Positions 1 to 10,412 of a stretch of 64,000 nucleotides of DNA are shown piece by piece. The stretch comes from Lucinisca nassula. Taxonomy: Eukaryota; Mollusca; Bivalvia; Lucinida; Lucinidae. Each line of letters begins with the position of its first letter. The first letter of the stretch is position 1. The stretch covers positions 83,550,651 through 83,614,650 of the forward strand of contig OY757026.1 of assembly GCA_963580285.1 (NCBI GenBank), written 5' to 3'. The notes under the pieces were generated by a model, which searched no databases, was not told the origin of the DNA, and saw only the letters and a list, made by a program, of their open reading frames with translations. The position numbers and the translations under genes were made by a program.

Positions 1-1584
1 ACCTTCATTTCACCTTGGATGGGGTCGTGTATCAGTTCCGTTGTCTCCCTTTTGGAATCTCAACGGCCCCTTTCCTGTTCACCAATTTAATGGAAATTGT
101 AGCAGCTCATATCAGAGAATTGGGCCCCAATCTCTTGCAATATTTCGACGATTGGCTTTGTCACCATCTTTCCAAAGTCAACCTTTTATCAGATCTTCAC
201 CTAACTTGGCAGGTGATTGTGAATCTAGGTCTCATTCCAAATATGGAGAAGTCGGAATTAATTCCATCCCAGGATTTCGTTTATGTGGGAATGAGATTCC
301 TAACTCATCTGGGGGTAGTAAAGGTCCCGGAGGAGCGTATCAACAAGATACTTCTCCTCCTTTTCCAATCCTACAATCTCCGGTCCATATCAGCCAGGAG
401 TTTGTTGTCCCTGTTAGGAACTCTGAATGCTGCAGCAGACCTGGTTGCTCTGGGCAGACTTCACCTCAGACCTCTCTAGTTTTATCTTCTGTATTACTGG
501 AGACCCCATCGAGACGATCTAGAGCAGTTGCTTCCTTTATCACCAGAGTTTCATGTTGCTCTGAAGTGGTGGATGAATCCCTCCATTTACCAAAAGGGGA
601 TTCCTCTTCGAGATCCTTCACCCCAGTTTCATCTATTTTCGGATGCCAGCCTATCGGGTTGGGGGGCTCGTCTCGAACCTCAGGGTTTAGTTGTTCAGGG
701 CTCTTGGGGCCTGGAAACGGTGGGGCTTCACATAAACAATCTGGAACTTCAGGCAATTTTCCTTGCTCTTCAGCACTTCAAGTTTCATCTGAAAAACAGT
801 TGCATAATGATTGCTTTGGACAATTCGACTGTAGTATCGTTTCTCCGGAAACAGGGGGGGGGGGACTCATTCCTCCTCCCTGTGTGCTCTGACATGGAAG
901 ATTCTAACTTGGTGTCATCAGGAATGTATGTCAATTCAAGTGAGACACATTCCGGGCAGACTAAACGTAATTGCAGATCGCCTTTCGAGAGCAGATCGTG
1001 TTCTTTCCACAGAATGGATGTTGAATCCATCTGTTCTCTCCCGTGTGTTTCTCCAATTGGGAGAACCTTCGGTGGACCTGTTTGCAACTCGGTTCAACAA
1101 TCAACTTCCATTGTTTGTATCTCCAGTTCCAGATCACAGAGCATGTGCAGTAGATGCAATATCTCTGGATTGGGGGACCCTTTTTGCATATGCGTTTCCA
1201 CCATTCAAGATAGTCCCTCAAGTTCTAGAGAAAATCAAAGCATCCAGAAGCCGAGTCATTCTGATTGCGCCTCTATGGCCTCAGAGATCTTGGTTTTCAG
1301 TCATACTGAGCCTAGTCTCAAGACTTCCAATCCGTCTTCCAGTAGTTCCAGATATAGTATCGCAAAATGTAGGTCAAGAACTCCATTCCAATCCGGGAAT
1401 GCTTCACCTACACGCCTGGATGTTGTCAGGAATCAAATCAGAGGTAGACACATTTCTGAGTTTGCTTCCGAGTGTATCTCCAAATCTAGAAAGAGCTCCA
1501 CTCTCAAGGCTTACTCTGGAAGATGGAAAGTTTTTACCAGTTGGTGTAAGGAAAGGAAAATTAATCCAGTCAATCCCTCTTTAG
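1..1584 (+). pseudogene. DIRS-like retrotransposon RT / RNase H / methyltransferase-like ORF, broken
   Basis: This is the 3' part of the polymerase ORF of a DIRS-order (tyrosine-recombinase) retrotransposon; its 5' part lies outside the window. Frame 3 starts inside the RT fingers (motif CLPFGISTAPF) and reaches the catalytic YFDDW at 141-155. An in-frame TAG at 477-479 ends it; a C-to-T change from CAG would explain the stop. Frame 3 then resumes with RNase H: FSDASLSGWG (Asp near 642), Glu near 744 and ALDNST (Asp at 819). An 11-G run at 854-864 shifts the reading to frame 1, which continues with RHIPGRLNVIADRLSR and a domain containing VDLFATRFN and YAFPPF, typical of the methyltransferase-like region of DIRS elements. 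The frame ends at 1584. With one nonsense mutation and one homopolymer frameshift this copy cannot make a full enzyme. Domain order and motifs are seen; the DIRS assignment is family knowledge. Confidence 0.88.
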
Positions 1585-2483
1585 AGGCTTTGGTGGATTT
1601 CTTTTGTTACCTGTTCTCTACCCTTAAGTTGTCTATTTCTTCTATTAAAGGGTACAGATCAGTTATCTCAAACACATTAAAATATTCGGCGGCTTCAGAT
1701 ATTTCATTAAACCCCATTATCACCGACTTAATTAAGGGTTTTGCACTACGCCGACCGATTTCCAGGTCCTTGACCCCAAAATGGAACCTTACATGTGTAT
1801 TGTGGTCTTTAACTAAGCCTCCTTACGAACCTTTGAAGTCAGCCTCTTTTGATCATCTAACTCATAAGGCTGTATTTCTTTTAGCTTTTGCTTCGGCTCG
1901 CTGAAGGAGTGAGATTCATGCATTATCAATTGCAGAGGGTTGTTTCAGATATGATAAGAACAATGACTCTATTTCACTTCTCACTCAACCTGGGTTTCTG
2001 GCTAAAAATCAGCTTCCTGCTTCTATGCCTGAACCTATTTTAATTCCTGGTATTTCCAGGATTTGTGGATCTGATGCTGATGAGAAACTTTTGTGTCCAG
2101 TTCGAGCCTTACTTTTTTACATCAGAGTTTCTAGATCTATTCGAGCTAATCGTGACCGACTTTTCATTCCAATCAAGGGGTCAGGAGATATTTCTCTTGC
2201 CTCTATTTCAAGGTGGATTTGTAAAGTGATTAAGCATGCTTATGCCAATCTCACTTCTGCTCAGTTAACATTCATGAAGATCTCGGCTCATGAAGTCAGG
2301 GCTCTTTCTACATCTTGGGCTTATTGGAACTCCATTTCTCTTGAGGACATTTGTCGTGCAGCTTATTGGCGTTCCAATTCCACTTTTTCATCTTTTTACC
2401 TGATGAATTTGGCCCCCATTCGTAGCGATACTCATTCCTTGGGTAGATTAGTAGCTTCTCAGTCTATTACTGAGAAGCACTAA
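1446..2483 (+). pseudogene. DIRS-like tyrosine recombinase (integrase) ORF, one stop
   Basis: This frame-3 ORF overlaps the end of the polymerase ORF, a normal arrangement in DIRS elements. It encodes a phage-integrase-type tyrosine recombinase, which integrates the circular DNA intermediate without a DDE integrase. The N-terminal SAM-like domain starts near SKSRKSSTLKAYSGRW, followed by KGYRSVISNTL. An in-frame TGA at 1902-1904 lies in the first catalytic-arginine box (LLAFASAR, stop, RSEIHAL); a CGA-to-TGA change would explain it. Downstream, the HxxR box is AHEVRAL (His 2289-2291, Arg 2298-2300), then AAYWRSNSTFSSFYL supplies the candidate nucleophilic Tyr at 2397-2399. The ORF ends at TAA 2481-2483. 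The catalytic set therefore survives except for the stop. Exact start is uncertain. Confidence 0.85.
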
Positions 2484-3172
2484 TTGTAGGATCTTATTTC
2501 CTTGGTTGTTTGTTAGCCTGTTTGAATAGGTGTGAACCTTCTTTTTTGACTCCGGTCCCTTTCCATTTACCTTCTCGCTTATGGGAATTTTGGATTTTGA
2601 TCACTGGCAGTCATGGTGGATCCCTCTTACGCTACCATCTATGGAGGGATCAAAAAGGGAAAAACAACCAAGTTCAGAGGAGTTGGGTATGTATAACTTT
2701 AATTTTCATCCAACCCTCCACTTGCTTTGAATTCAGGCTATAATTGTAGTGATGGGTAGTTATATTTGATATTAAAATGATATTTTTAATGTAAAATTAA
2801 TTTTAATTAATAATATACCTACCCATCACTACAATGGCATGTCCCACCTCCCAGCCCCGCCTGAAATATTTTAAATTATCTGATTGAAATATGTCTTTGT
2901 TCTCGAGCTGAGCGCGAGATTAGGGTCATGTGACCCGTTATCGAATGCCGATTGGCCGTATTAGGCATGTGACCTCGGCAACCAATTTGGAAGCGTATCT
3001 AGGGAGGTCACGTGAGGCGTTCATGGAGTTGGGCATGCCTGTGGCATTTTCTGGTGGATTTTTTTTGTAAGACTGTCCCAGAGCTGCGTCTGGTTAAAAG
3101 GCTATAATTGTAGTGATGGGTAGGTATATTATAAATTAAAATTAATTTTACATTAAAAATATCATTTTATAT
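2484..3172 (+). repeat. 3' terminal non-coding region of the DIRS-like element, with inverted repeats
   Basis: A unit beginning GGCTATAATTGTAGTGATGG occurs at 2736 and again, direct, at 3100; its inverted form TACCCATCACTACAATGGC is at 2820-2837. About 65 bp at 2766-2833 is the near-perfect reverse complement of 3112-3176. This mixture of direct and inverted copies around ~280 bp fits the terminal and internal complementary repeats of DIRS elements. The ~280 bp core has several short palindromes and mixed GC. The outer boundary near 3170 is set by truncated MITE sequence that follows. Confidence 0.6.
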
Positions 3173-3250
3173 ATTGTACTTGCTAGAAGAGTTAACAATA
3201 TGACCACTAACGAGCTTGTTAAGCTAACGATGCTTTGAACAACTGGACCC
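3173..3250. mobile_element. MITE-F, right half, truncated by the DIRS element
   Basis: The end TTTGAACAACTGGACCCTG and the upstream block with CTAACGAGCT and TTAAGCTAACGATGC match the right half of the complete copy at 7201-7370. The left half is absent, so the DIRS element inserted into, or deleted, this MITE. Confidence 0.65.
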
Positions 3251-3486
3251 TGAACCTGCTCTTGAATTTTCTGCAGTAGCCCTAATCATAATTAGCAGAC
3301 ATTGTTTTTGAAGAAAAAAAAAATTTATGGAGGAAATAAGAAAAAATACAGAATGGCAAACCATGCAGACCATTATCATACTGCTCCTACACAAGCAGTC
3401 TGCTCAGGTCTGCACCTTTTTCTTACAATACTTAGGAACAATAAGGTAAATATCATACTGCTGTAGAAATGACAAGCCCATTTTTA
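3251..3486. other. Unassigned intergenic sequence
   Basis: AT-rich sequence with a run of A at 3315. I see no ORF, splice signals or repeat shared with the rest of the window. Confidence 0.4.
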
Positions 3487-4036
3487 GCTCGTCCGTTTTT
3501 TGAAAAAAAACTTTCGAGCTATTGTCATCACTCCGGCGTCTGCGTTGTCGTCTGGCGTCGTTCCAAAAAAACTTAACCTTGGCTATAACTTAAAAAGTAT
3601 TAGACCTAGCCTCATGAAACTTCATACACACACTCATCATCACAAGAGCTACATTTTGACCAAGGACCATAACAACATTGTTGATTTTGGCTGAATTATC
3701 TCCCCTTTTCCAATTTTTTTCTGAAACACATTTTTTGCTGTCATTTTAATACTATTCACAACAGAGCCTTCAAGCTTCACATGAATGTCCCTTGGGACAA
3801 GACCTTTTCAGTGATACCACACATTTTGATCTGTGACCTTGACCTTTGAACTTTGACCTATTTTTCGAAAATTTAACCGAAAACCTTAACCTTGACCATA
3901 TTTCCAAAAGTATTTGGCCTACCTTCATGAAACTTCATACACATACTCACCATCACAAGAGCTACATTCCCTACAAGTTTTATAACTCCATCTTGCAATT
4001 TGATTGAATTATCTCCCCTTTTCTCTCCGTTTTTTT

Positions 4037-6524
4037 AGCTCACCGTCACGTAGTGACGAGGTGAGCTTTTGGGATCACTTTTTGTCCGTCGTGCGTGCGT
4101 CCGTCCGTCCGTGCGTGCGTAAACAATTTCTTTAAACGACATCTCCTCCTAAACCACTGATCGGATTTTGACCAAACTTCACAGGAATGATCCTTAGGTG
4201 GTCCCCTTTCAAAGTTGTTCAAATGGTTCCGGTCCGTTGCACATCTAGGTCACAGGAGCCAAAAATAGATTTTTTTCACCAAAAACTTACAAAAATCTTC
4301 TTCTCTGAAACCACAAGGCCCAGGTCTTTGATATTTGGTATGAAGCATCATCTAGTGGACCCCTACCAAGATTGTTCAAATTATAGTGCTGGGGCCAAAA
4401 ATGCCCCCGCCCCGGGGCCCTTTGGTTTTACATGGGCTTATATAGGGAAAATCTTTAAAAATCTTCTTCTCTGAAACCACAAGGCCCAGTTCTTTGATAT
4501 TTGGTATGAAGCTTCATCTAGTGGACCCCTACCAAGATTGTTCAAATTATAGTGCTGGGGCCAAAAATGCCCCCGCCCCGGGGACCTTTGGTTTTACATA
4601 AGCTTATATAGGGAAAATCTTTAAAAATCTTCTTCTCTGAAACCACAAGGCCCAGGACTTTGATATTTGGTATGAAGCTTCATCTAGTGGACCCCTACCA
4701 AGATTGTTCAAATTATAGTGCTGGGGCCAAAAATGCCCCCGCCCCGGGGCCCTTTGGTTTTACATAGGCTTATATAGGGAAAATCTTTAAAAATCTTCTT
4801 CTCTGAAACCACAAGGCCCAGGACTTTGATATTTGGTATGAAGCTTCATCTAGTGGACCCCTACTAAGATTGTTCAAATTATAGTGCTGGGACAGGAATT
4901 GCCCCCCCGCCACAGGGCCCTTTGGTTTTACATAGGCTTATATAGGGAAAATCTTTAAAAATCTTCTTCTCTGAAACCACAAGGCCCGGGTCTTTGATAT
5001 TTGGTATGAAGCTTCATCTAATGGACCCCTACCAAGATTGTTCAAATTATAGTGCTGGGGCCAAAAATGTCCCCGCCCCGGGGCCCTTTGGTTTTACATA
5101 GGCTTATATAGGGAAAATCTTTAAAAATTTTCTTCTCTGAAACCACAAGGCTTAGGACTTTGATATTTGGTATGAAGCTTCATCTAGTGGACCCCTACCA
5201 AGATTGTTCAAATTTTAGTGCTGGGACAAAAAATGCCCCCGCCACGGGGCCCTTTGGTTTTACATTGGCTTATATAGGGAAAATCTTTAAAAATCTTCTT
5301 CTCTGAAACAATAGGGCCAAGGTGTTTTATATTTGGTATGAAGCTTCATCTAGTGGACCCCTACCAAGATTGTTCAAATTATAGTGCTGGGGCCAAAAAT
5401 GCCCCCGCCCCGGGGCCCTTTGGTTTTACATAGGCTTATATAGGGAAAATCTTTAAAATCTTCTTCTCTGAAACCACAAGGCCCAGGTCTTTGATATCTG
5501 GTATGAAGCTTCATCTAGTTGACCCCTACCAAGATTGTTCAAATTATAGTGCTGGGACAAAAAATGCCCCCGCCACGGGGCCCTTTGGTTTTACATTGGC
5601 TTATATAGGGAAAATCTTTAAAAATCTTCTTCTCTGAAACAACAAGGCCCAGGTCTTTAATATTTGGTATGAAGCTTCATCTAGTGGACCCCTACCAAGA
5701 TTGTTCAAATTATAGTGCTGGGGCCAAAAATGCCCCCGCCCCGGGGCCCTTTGGTTTTACATAGGCTTATATATGGAAATTCTTTAAAAATCTTCTTCTC
5801 TGAAACCACAAGGCCCATGCAGGACTTTGATATTTGGTATGAAGCTTCATCTAGTGGACCCCTTCAAATTTTAGTGCTGGGACAAAAAATGCCCCCACCA
5901 CGGGGCCTTTTGGTTTTACATTGGCTTATATTGGGAAAATCTTTAAAAATCTTCTTCTCTGAAACCACAAGGCCCAGGTCTTTGATATTTGGTATGAAGC
6001 TTCATCTAGTGGACCCCTACCAAGATTGTTCAAATTATAGTGCTGGGGCAAAAAATGCCCCCGCCCCGGGGCCCTTTGATTTTACATAGGCTTATATAGG
6101 GAAAATCTTTAAAAATCTTCTACTCTGAAACCACAAGGCCCAGGACTTTGATATTTGGTATGAAGCTTCATCTAGTGGACCCCTACCAAGATTGTTCAAA
6201 TTATAGTGCTGGGGCAAAAAATGCCCCCGTCCCGGGGCCCTTTGCTTTTACATAGGCTTATATAGGCAAAATCTTTAAAAATCTTCTTCTCTGAAACCGC
6301 CAAGCCCAGGTCTTTGAAATTTGATGTGTAGCTTCATCTAGTGGACCTTTGCCAAGATTGTTCAAATTATAGCCTTTGTTGATGTTTGGTATGAAGCTTC
6401 ACCTTTAAGACCTCCCTCAACATTATGCACATTAAAGCCCTGGGGCCAATAGTGGCCCTCTCTGGGGCACACTTGTTACACTATGGATCAGGTGAGCGAT
6501 CCAGGGCCATCATGGCCCTCTTGT
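4037..6524 (+). mobile_element. HLE-2: pearl/Helentron-like composite element nested in HLE-1
   Basis: The 5' end is a long hairpin: AGCTCACC, inner CACGTAGTG, GGTGAGCT. It is followed by the GTCC/CGTG microsatellite at 4084-4120 and a unique leader (CGACATCTCCTCCTAAACC). About thirteen tandem monomers come next, then a unique tail with GGATCAGGTGAGCGATCC and the terminal hairpin AGGGCC-ATCAT-GGCCCT plus CTTGT. The order hairpin, microsatellite, monomers, hairpin matches published descriptions of bivalve pearl elements. Insertion is between T-rich flanks. Confidence 0.75.
4295..6300 (+). repeat. Tandem array, ~13 copies of a ~166 bp monomer
   Basis: The phase marker ATCTTCTTCTCTGAAACC recurs at 4295, 4461, 4627, 4793, 4961, 5127, 5293, 5458, 5624, 5790, 5949, 6115 and 6281. 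Spacing is 165-168 bp except one 159 bp unit with a small deletion near 5864. Copies are very similar, suggesting recent expansion or homogenisation. ORFs crossing the array are by-products of the repeat. The period is close to nucleosomal length, as in many satellites. Confidence 0.92.
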
Positions 6525-7056
6525 TTTAAATTGTTTTTGTCTCTTATTTCAATACTATTCACAACAGAGCCTTCCAACTTCACATGAATGTTCCTTGGGA
6601 CAAGACCTTTTCAGTCATACCACGCTTTTTGACCTGTGACCTTGACCTTTGAACTTTGACCTATTTTTCGAAAAATTTATCAAAAAACTTAACCTTGACC
6701 ATATTTCCAGAAGTATTTGGCCTACCTTCATGAAACTTCATACACATAGTCACCATCACAAGAGCTACATTCCCTACAAGTTTTATAACTCCATCTTGCA
6801 ATTTGATTGCTCTTGTTTGACTTAGAACTTTGGTTTTCTAAAAGAAACTGCAGACGAGCGTTGGCACCCGCATGCGGTGCTCTTGTTTAAATTGTCATCA
6901 GCTCTAGAATTTTTTGGGTGCTTTATGTTTAACTTAAGCTGTTTGGTTGGTTTTGTCGTGTTGACAGTTTTCATAATAGCATACTATTTGCTTGTTTTCT
7001 ATGTCTACAAATTAATCATCATGTACATTTCACTTGGGTAATAGTCACACATAATT

Positions 7057-7128
7057 GGAAGCAATGTCTCCAAAATGACCTGTACAGTGTTGATGGGGAC
7101 ATTAAACCTCAAATCAAACAAACAAAAC
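7057..7128 (+). mobile_element. SINE-1 3' fragment
   Basis: It carries the conserved SINE-1 tail (GGAAGCAATGTCTCCAAAAT, GTGTTGATGGGGACATTAAA, CTCAAATCAAACAAACAAAA). It is 5'-truncated, as expected of target-primed reverse transcription. Confidence 0.7.
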
Positions 7129-7200
7129 ATTTCACTTTCTGTTGCAGTGAAGCAGATTTAATAAAAAAAAATTCTTGCATAACAGGTCATTGAAAATACT

Positions 7201-7370
7201 GGGTCCAGTTGTTCAAAGTTGCTTAAAAAAATGTGAGCAGCTTTTGCAAATGCTGCTCACATTTTTTCAGCAAAAATAACAAAATTATAGGCATTCAACT
7301 TACTAGAATATTTAACAATTTGACCTCTAACGAGCTCATTAAGCTAACGATGCTTTGAACAACTGGACCC
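7201..7370. mobile_element. MITE-F, complete copy
   Basis: Terminal inverted repeats are GGGTCCAGTTGTTCAAAG and CTTTGAACAACTGGACCC. A second inner hairpin is built from AAATGTGAGCAGC and GCTGCTCACATTT at 7230-7268. There is no coding potential. The superfamily is unknown because no target-site duplication is clear. Confidence 0.75.
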
Positions 7371-7507
7371 TGGACCTCTTTTAAACCCTGTAGATAGGTA
7401 CAGACAATCTCTGCAAACAATGTTGATCATGTTGAGATGGCTCGTAAAGAGGTATCTCCCCAGGATCAACATTGTTTGTGATCCTGTTTATGATTACAGT
7501 ATGACTT

Positions 7508-7735
7508 TTAAGGGGAACGGATACACCTTCAGGAGAGGCAACTCCTACAAAAGTATTTTTGTCTTCCGTGTCAACAGGGGTCAGCTCTTAAAGGAAAGAA
7601 TTTGCTTCTGAGGAGCAAATTCTTTCCTTTAAGAGTAGACTCCTTTTTCAGTGGGACAGGGCTTATAGAAGTTCCGAAAGTTGTCTCCCTTTGAAAAATG
7701 GTGGAAAAATCTGCCAAGTGTTCACATTCCCTTCA
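7508..7735. mobile_element. MITE-E (TTAAGGGGAA type)
   Basis: It starts at TTAAGGGGAACGGATACACC and ends with the degraded inverted end CATTCCCTTCAA. Its middle has a foldback of AAAGGAAAGAATTTGCT with AGCAAATTCTTTCCTTT. Related copies are at 12304 and 16484. The TTAA flank and GGGG start suggest a piggyBac-type MITE, which is inference. The 7371-7507 flank holds a foldback around CAACATTGTTTG. Confidence 0.6.
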
Positions 7736-7829
7736 ATCCCCCTATTTTTTTCAAGTATGGACATGTCCAGATTCAAAGAAGGAATAGTCTAGTTTAGAAA
7801 CTCAGGGGTGACATTTCTGCGGAAATCTT

Positions 7830-8018
7830 GGGCCAGTTGTTCAAAGCTAACACAATCGTTAGTTAACATTAAAACTTTGATAATTTAATGTGACAAATAT
7901 GCTAATATTTTTTCAGCGCAAACATACCAAAATTTTAGATATTGGACTTTCTAGAACAGCTGACAATTTGACCACAAACGAGCTCTTTAAGCTAAAGATG
8001 CTTTTAACAACTAGGCTC
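7830..8018. mobile_element. MITE-F, second copy
   Basis: It begins GGGCCAGTTGTTCAAAGC and ends near CTTTTAACAACTAGGC. The internal CTAACGAGCT-type block is shared with the 7201 copy. It is more diverged than that copy. Confidence 0.65.
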
Positions 8019-8091
8019 TGGTTTTCTGATGTGTCTTCTCTCACAGTGCTTTACATACTGACTTACTATGGTTACCAGCGATTGGACCTGG

Positions 8092-8398
8092 CTTTGTTTG
8101 TTTCTTTGCATTCAGGTTTAACATCCCCGTCAAGACTTTTTAGGTCATTTCGGAGACATGTCCAATTTTGTGGTACTTTTATCAAACATTGAGCTGAAAT
8201 GGCATCTTGAGCGCTGTCACCCAATGAAACCAACAGGTTTATAAGCATGGATGGGCAGACTCACACCGCTTTGCTTGGGCAGGCTTAGATCTTCTAAGCG
8301 ATTTACCACTACTCGTGTGGGGTCAGTTTCAGCTCTGCATGGAAGCATCATGCATCCCATCTACATGTATTTCCTCAAGCCCCGATGGGCAGGGCCCA
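8092..8398 (-). mobile_element. SINE-1, near full length
   Basis: On the minus strand it runs from GCCCATCGGGGCTTGAGG, through CTGGTAAATCGCTTAGAAG and TTTCATTGGGTGACAGCG, to a GACGGGGATGTTAAACCTG tail. It is about 300 bp, the same length as the copy at 44766 that has clean target-site duplications. Confidence 0.75.
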
Positions 8399-8459
8399 AT
8401 ATCAAGATTATACACCCGTCTGTCATAGTGAATTATTTTAGGACTCCCAAATAGATAAT

Positions 8460-8576
8460 GTTTGTGATGATTAATGGTATTTTTCTTATATCATTGCAAT
8501 TATGGATTGTGGGTGCTCTAAGGCCACTGTTCTTAAGAGTACCCACATCCTGTGTTTTTGAGCAAAAATAAGTAAA
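8460..8576. mobile_element. MITE-A fragment, diverged
   Basis: It contains a decayed palindromic core (GATTGTGGGTGCTCTAAG, then CTTAAGAGTACCCACATC) and the TTTTGAGCAAAAATAAG flank of MITE-A. Termini are not recognisable. Confidence 0.45.
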
Positions 8577-9128
8577 CCATGCCTTAGGTATGACATAGTG
8601 TATTTTTTCATATCTTCAAAATGGCCTCTTTTCTGATAAATGTTTCTTATTTGTGATGCAAACATAGGTTATGGGTGTACGTTAGAACCGCCTCGATCTC
8701 ATTACGAAAACACACCCGTGCGACATAGTGCATTTTCCATATCTCCAAAATGGTTCATTTTTCTGATGAAAATCTGTGATATCTTTTTCTTATAAATACT
8801 GCAAACATAGGTCGTGGGTGCTCGTTAGAACCGCCTCCCGCCTCATTGAGGCGGTTCTAACGAGTACCCACAACCTATGTTTTGGTGCAGAAATAAAAAA
8901 AAGAATGTATACCCCGTACACCCCTGTTTTCTCTATATAAAGTGGGGTGTACGGGGGTGTTCATTTCACGGACTTGTTCACGTGATGTAACGAGTACCCA
9001 CAACCTATGTCTTGGAGCAGAAATAACCAAAAAAATTGTATTTCCCCGTAATCACCAGTTTTCTCCATATAAAATGGGGTTCTGTGGGGGGGAGGGGTCA
9101 TTCATTTCGTGGACTTGTTCACATGATG
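8577..9128. mobile_element. MITE-A copy with a second MITE-A (8700-8987) inserted in its core
   Basis: The inner copy runs from CATTACGAAAACACACCC at 8700 to GGACTTGTTCACGTGATG at 8987 and has its own full palindrome around 8825-8875. The outer copy's left half stops inside the core after GTTAGAACCGCCTCGAT, and its right half resumes at TAACGAGTACCCACAACC and ends in TTCACATGATG at 9128. About 10 bp of the outer core are missing at the junction. Confidence 0.75.
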
Positions 9129-9716
9129 GTATAGATTTTGGTGACCTTAGCTTTGTTTTCAAGGTTGAAGGCTCTTAAAAACTGTCACATCCAGTCCAAA
9201 AATAGTCTGCACCCTGTGACCTGAACAAATTTATAAATTGTGGTCAAATATGAGACAATTTGCATGAGCTGTCAAATCAGGGAAAAATTAGAAAAATATT
9301 CAAAATGTGGTCTGCTGCAGGAAAAAAAATAACCACGATGCAGAGCATTAAAATACTTGAACTTGAACCCTTAAGACACTGAGAAAAACACATCTGAACA
9401 TGTAGTCTGCTTGTGTCGTCTGCTTAATTTTTTGCAAACTTTTTAAAAATATTTTGGCATACAGACAAACAGTGTGGGCCCAGATCAGACTGCTCCTGTA
9501 GGAGCAGTCTGATCTGGGTCCACACTGTTTGCAAAAAAAATTACTTTTATGGTAACTGGCAGACGGCAAAGCAGACGACAATAGTCGTGAAAAAAAAAAA
9601 TAACCACAATGCAGAGCATTAAAATACTTGAAGGTAAGTAACTAATGGAAAAGTCGACAATTCACCATATTTGCATTATTTGCTGGCTCCCGGCTTGCAC
9701 ATTGTCAAAATAGGAA
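9129..9716. repeat. Intergenic; 40-bp direct repeats flank a palindromic insert
   Basis: A ~40 bp sequence (TAACCACGATGCAGAGCATT, then AAAATACTTGAA) at 9322-9361 recurs with one change at 9591-9632. Between them lies a MITE-D-type palindrome at 9466-9531 (CAAACAGTGTGGGCCCAGAT and its complement). The remainder of 9129-9321 and 9633-9716 shows nothing recognisable. Confidence 0.6.
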
Positions 9717-9774
9717 AAACAGGTTACCAGACCCCCTGACCTTGAAAGGTCAGGGGGTCTGGTTACCTGTTTTT
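9717..9774. repeat. Near-perfect 58-bp palindrome
   Basis: The arms AAACAGGTTACCAGACCCCC and GGGGGTCTGGTTACCTGTTT pair with a single mismatch across CTGACCTTGAAAGGTCAG. It encodes nothing. Confidence 0.85.
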
Positions 9775-9905
9775 CCAACACTGATAACCTTCAGACTAGG
9801 AACCAGCAGATAATGAAAAGGAGGTGAATAGAATTGTTTCCTTGACCTGATGCAAAATTGTTCACTTCTCAAACCTACATTGGAGAAAGAAATGGGCCAG
9901 AACAC

Positions 9906-10077
9906 TAATAAATAGAGAATACCAGGTGAGTGTCTTTTGATATCAAGTTTATCAGGCAAGGCTTTGAGAACGCTTGTAGAATCGCGAGGCTTGCCGAGCG
10001 ATTCTACATGCATTCTCGAAGCTGAGTCTGATAAACTTGATATCAAATGACACGAATCTGGTATTCTATTTATTGGT
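9906..10077. repeat. Foldback element
   Basis: The outer arms AATAAATAGAGAATACCAG and CTGGTATTCTATTTATT pair. So do the inner arms TTGATATCAAGTTTATCAG and CTGATAAACTTGATATCAA. A further inner hairpin, GTAGAATCGC with GCGATTCTAC, sits at the centre. It may be a MITE of a family represented once here. Confidence 0.7.
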
Positions 10078-10412
10078 TTACCCCCTTGTACACTTTTAAA
10101 TTAGCAATTTACGATCAGTGAACGATGGTCCTCAGTCCGTCCCAACATTCTGGCGGTCGATATATTCAATATCAGCTGACATCAGTTTTTCCTATGATAT
10201 TTTTTTCAAGTATTTTTTTTCCATTTTCTTTTCCAGTAATAATAACATTTATGCCATTTTTTGAGTAGTCCGCCTCATTCATAAAAGTGCAATGTCACGT
10301 TGACGTGATAAACTCACTTGTCCTGAGATAGCATATCTTTATCAGGTCAGTGTGTTACAATGCAATATATATAGGGAGTAACTGATAAATTCTGTTTTCT
10401 ATATTTTTTCAG
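10078..10412. other. Unassigned sequence before a candidate splice acceptor
   Basis: There is no repeat shared with the rest of the window. It ends in a pyrimidine-rich tract and TTTTTTCAG at 10404-10412, a good 3' splice-site candidate. Confidence 0.35.

Larger units (their letters stand above)
3487..6886 (+). mobile_element. HLE-1: outer pearl/Helentron-like composite element, split by HLE-2
   Basis: The 5' end is an interrupted foldback (AGCTCGTCC, then TTTCGAGCT). Monomers of ~280 bp follow, containing CATGAAACTTCATACACA and the GACCTTGACCTTTGAA block. The left monomers (3500-4036) and right monomers (6525-6850) were one array before HLE-2 inserted. The 3' end at 6864-6886 is a hairpin (CACCCGC, GCGGTG) followed by TCTTGT, the same style of end as other HLEs here. 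Non-autonomous: no Rep/helicase ORF is present. Calling it Helentron-like is inference from architecture. Confidence 0.6.

Noticed and set aside
5715..6089. 124-codon plus-strand frame with repeated FFSETTRP peptide
   Set aside because: By-product of the 166 bp pearl monomer (length divisible in frame only across indels).
4295..6300. CRISPR-like regular array
   Set aside because: There are no short repeats with unique spacers. The whole 166 bp unit is repeated, and the context is an animal composite transposon.
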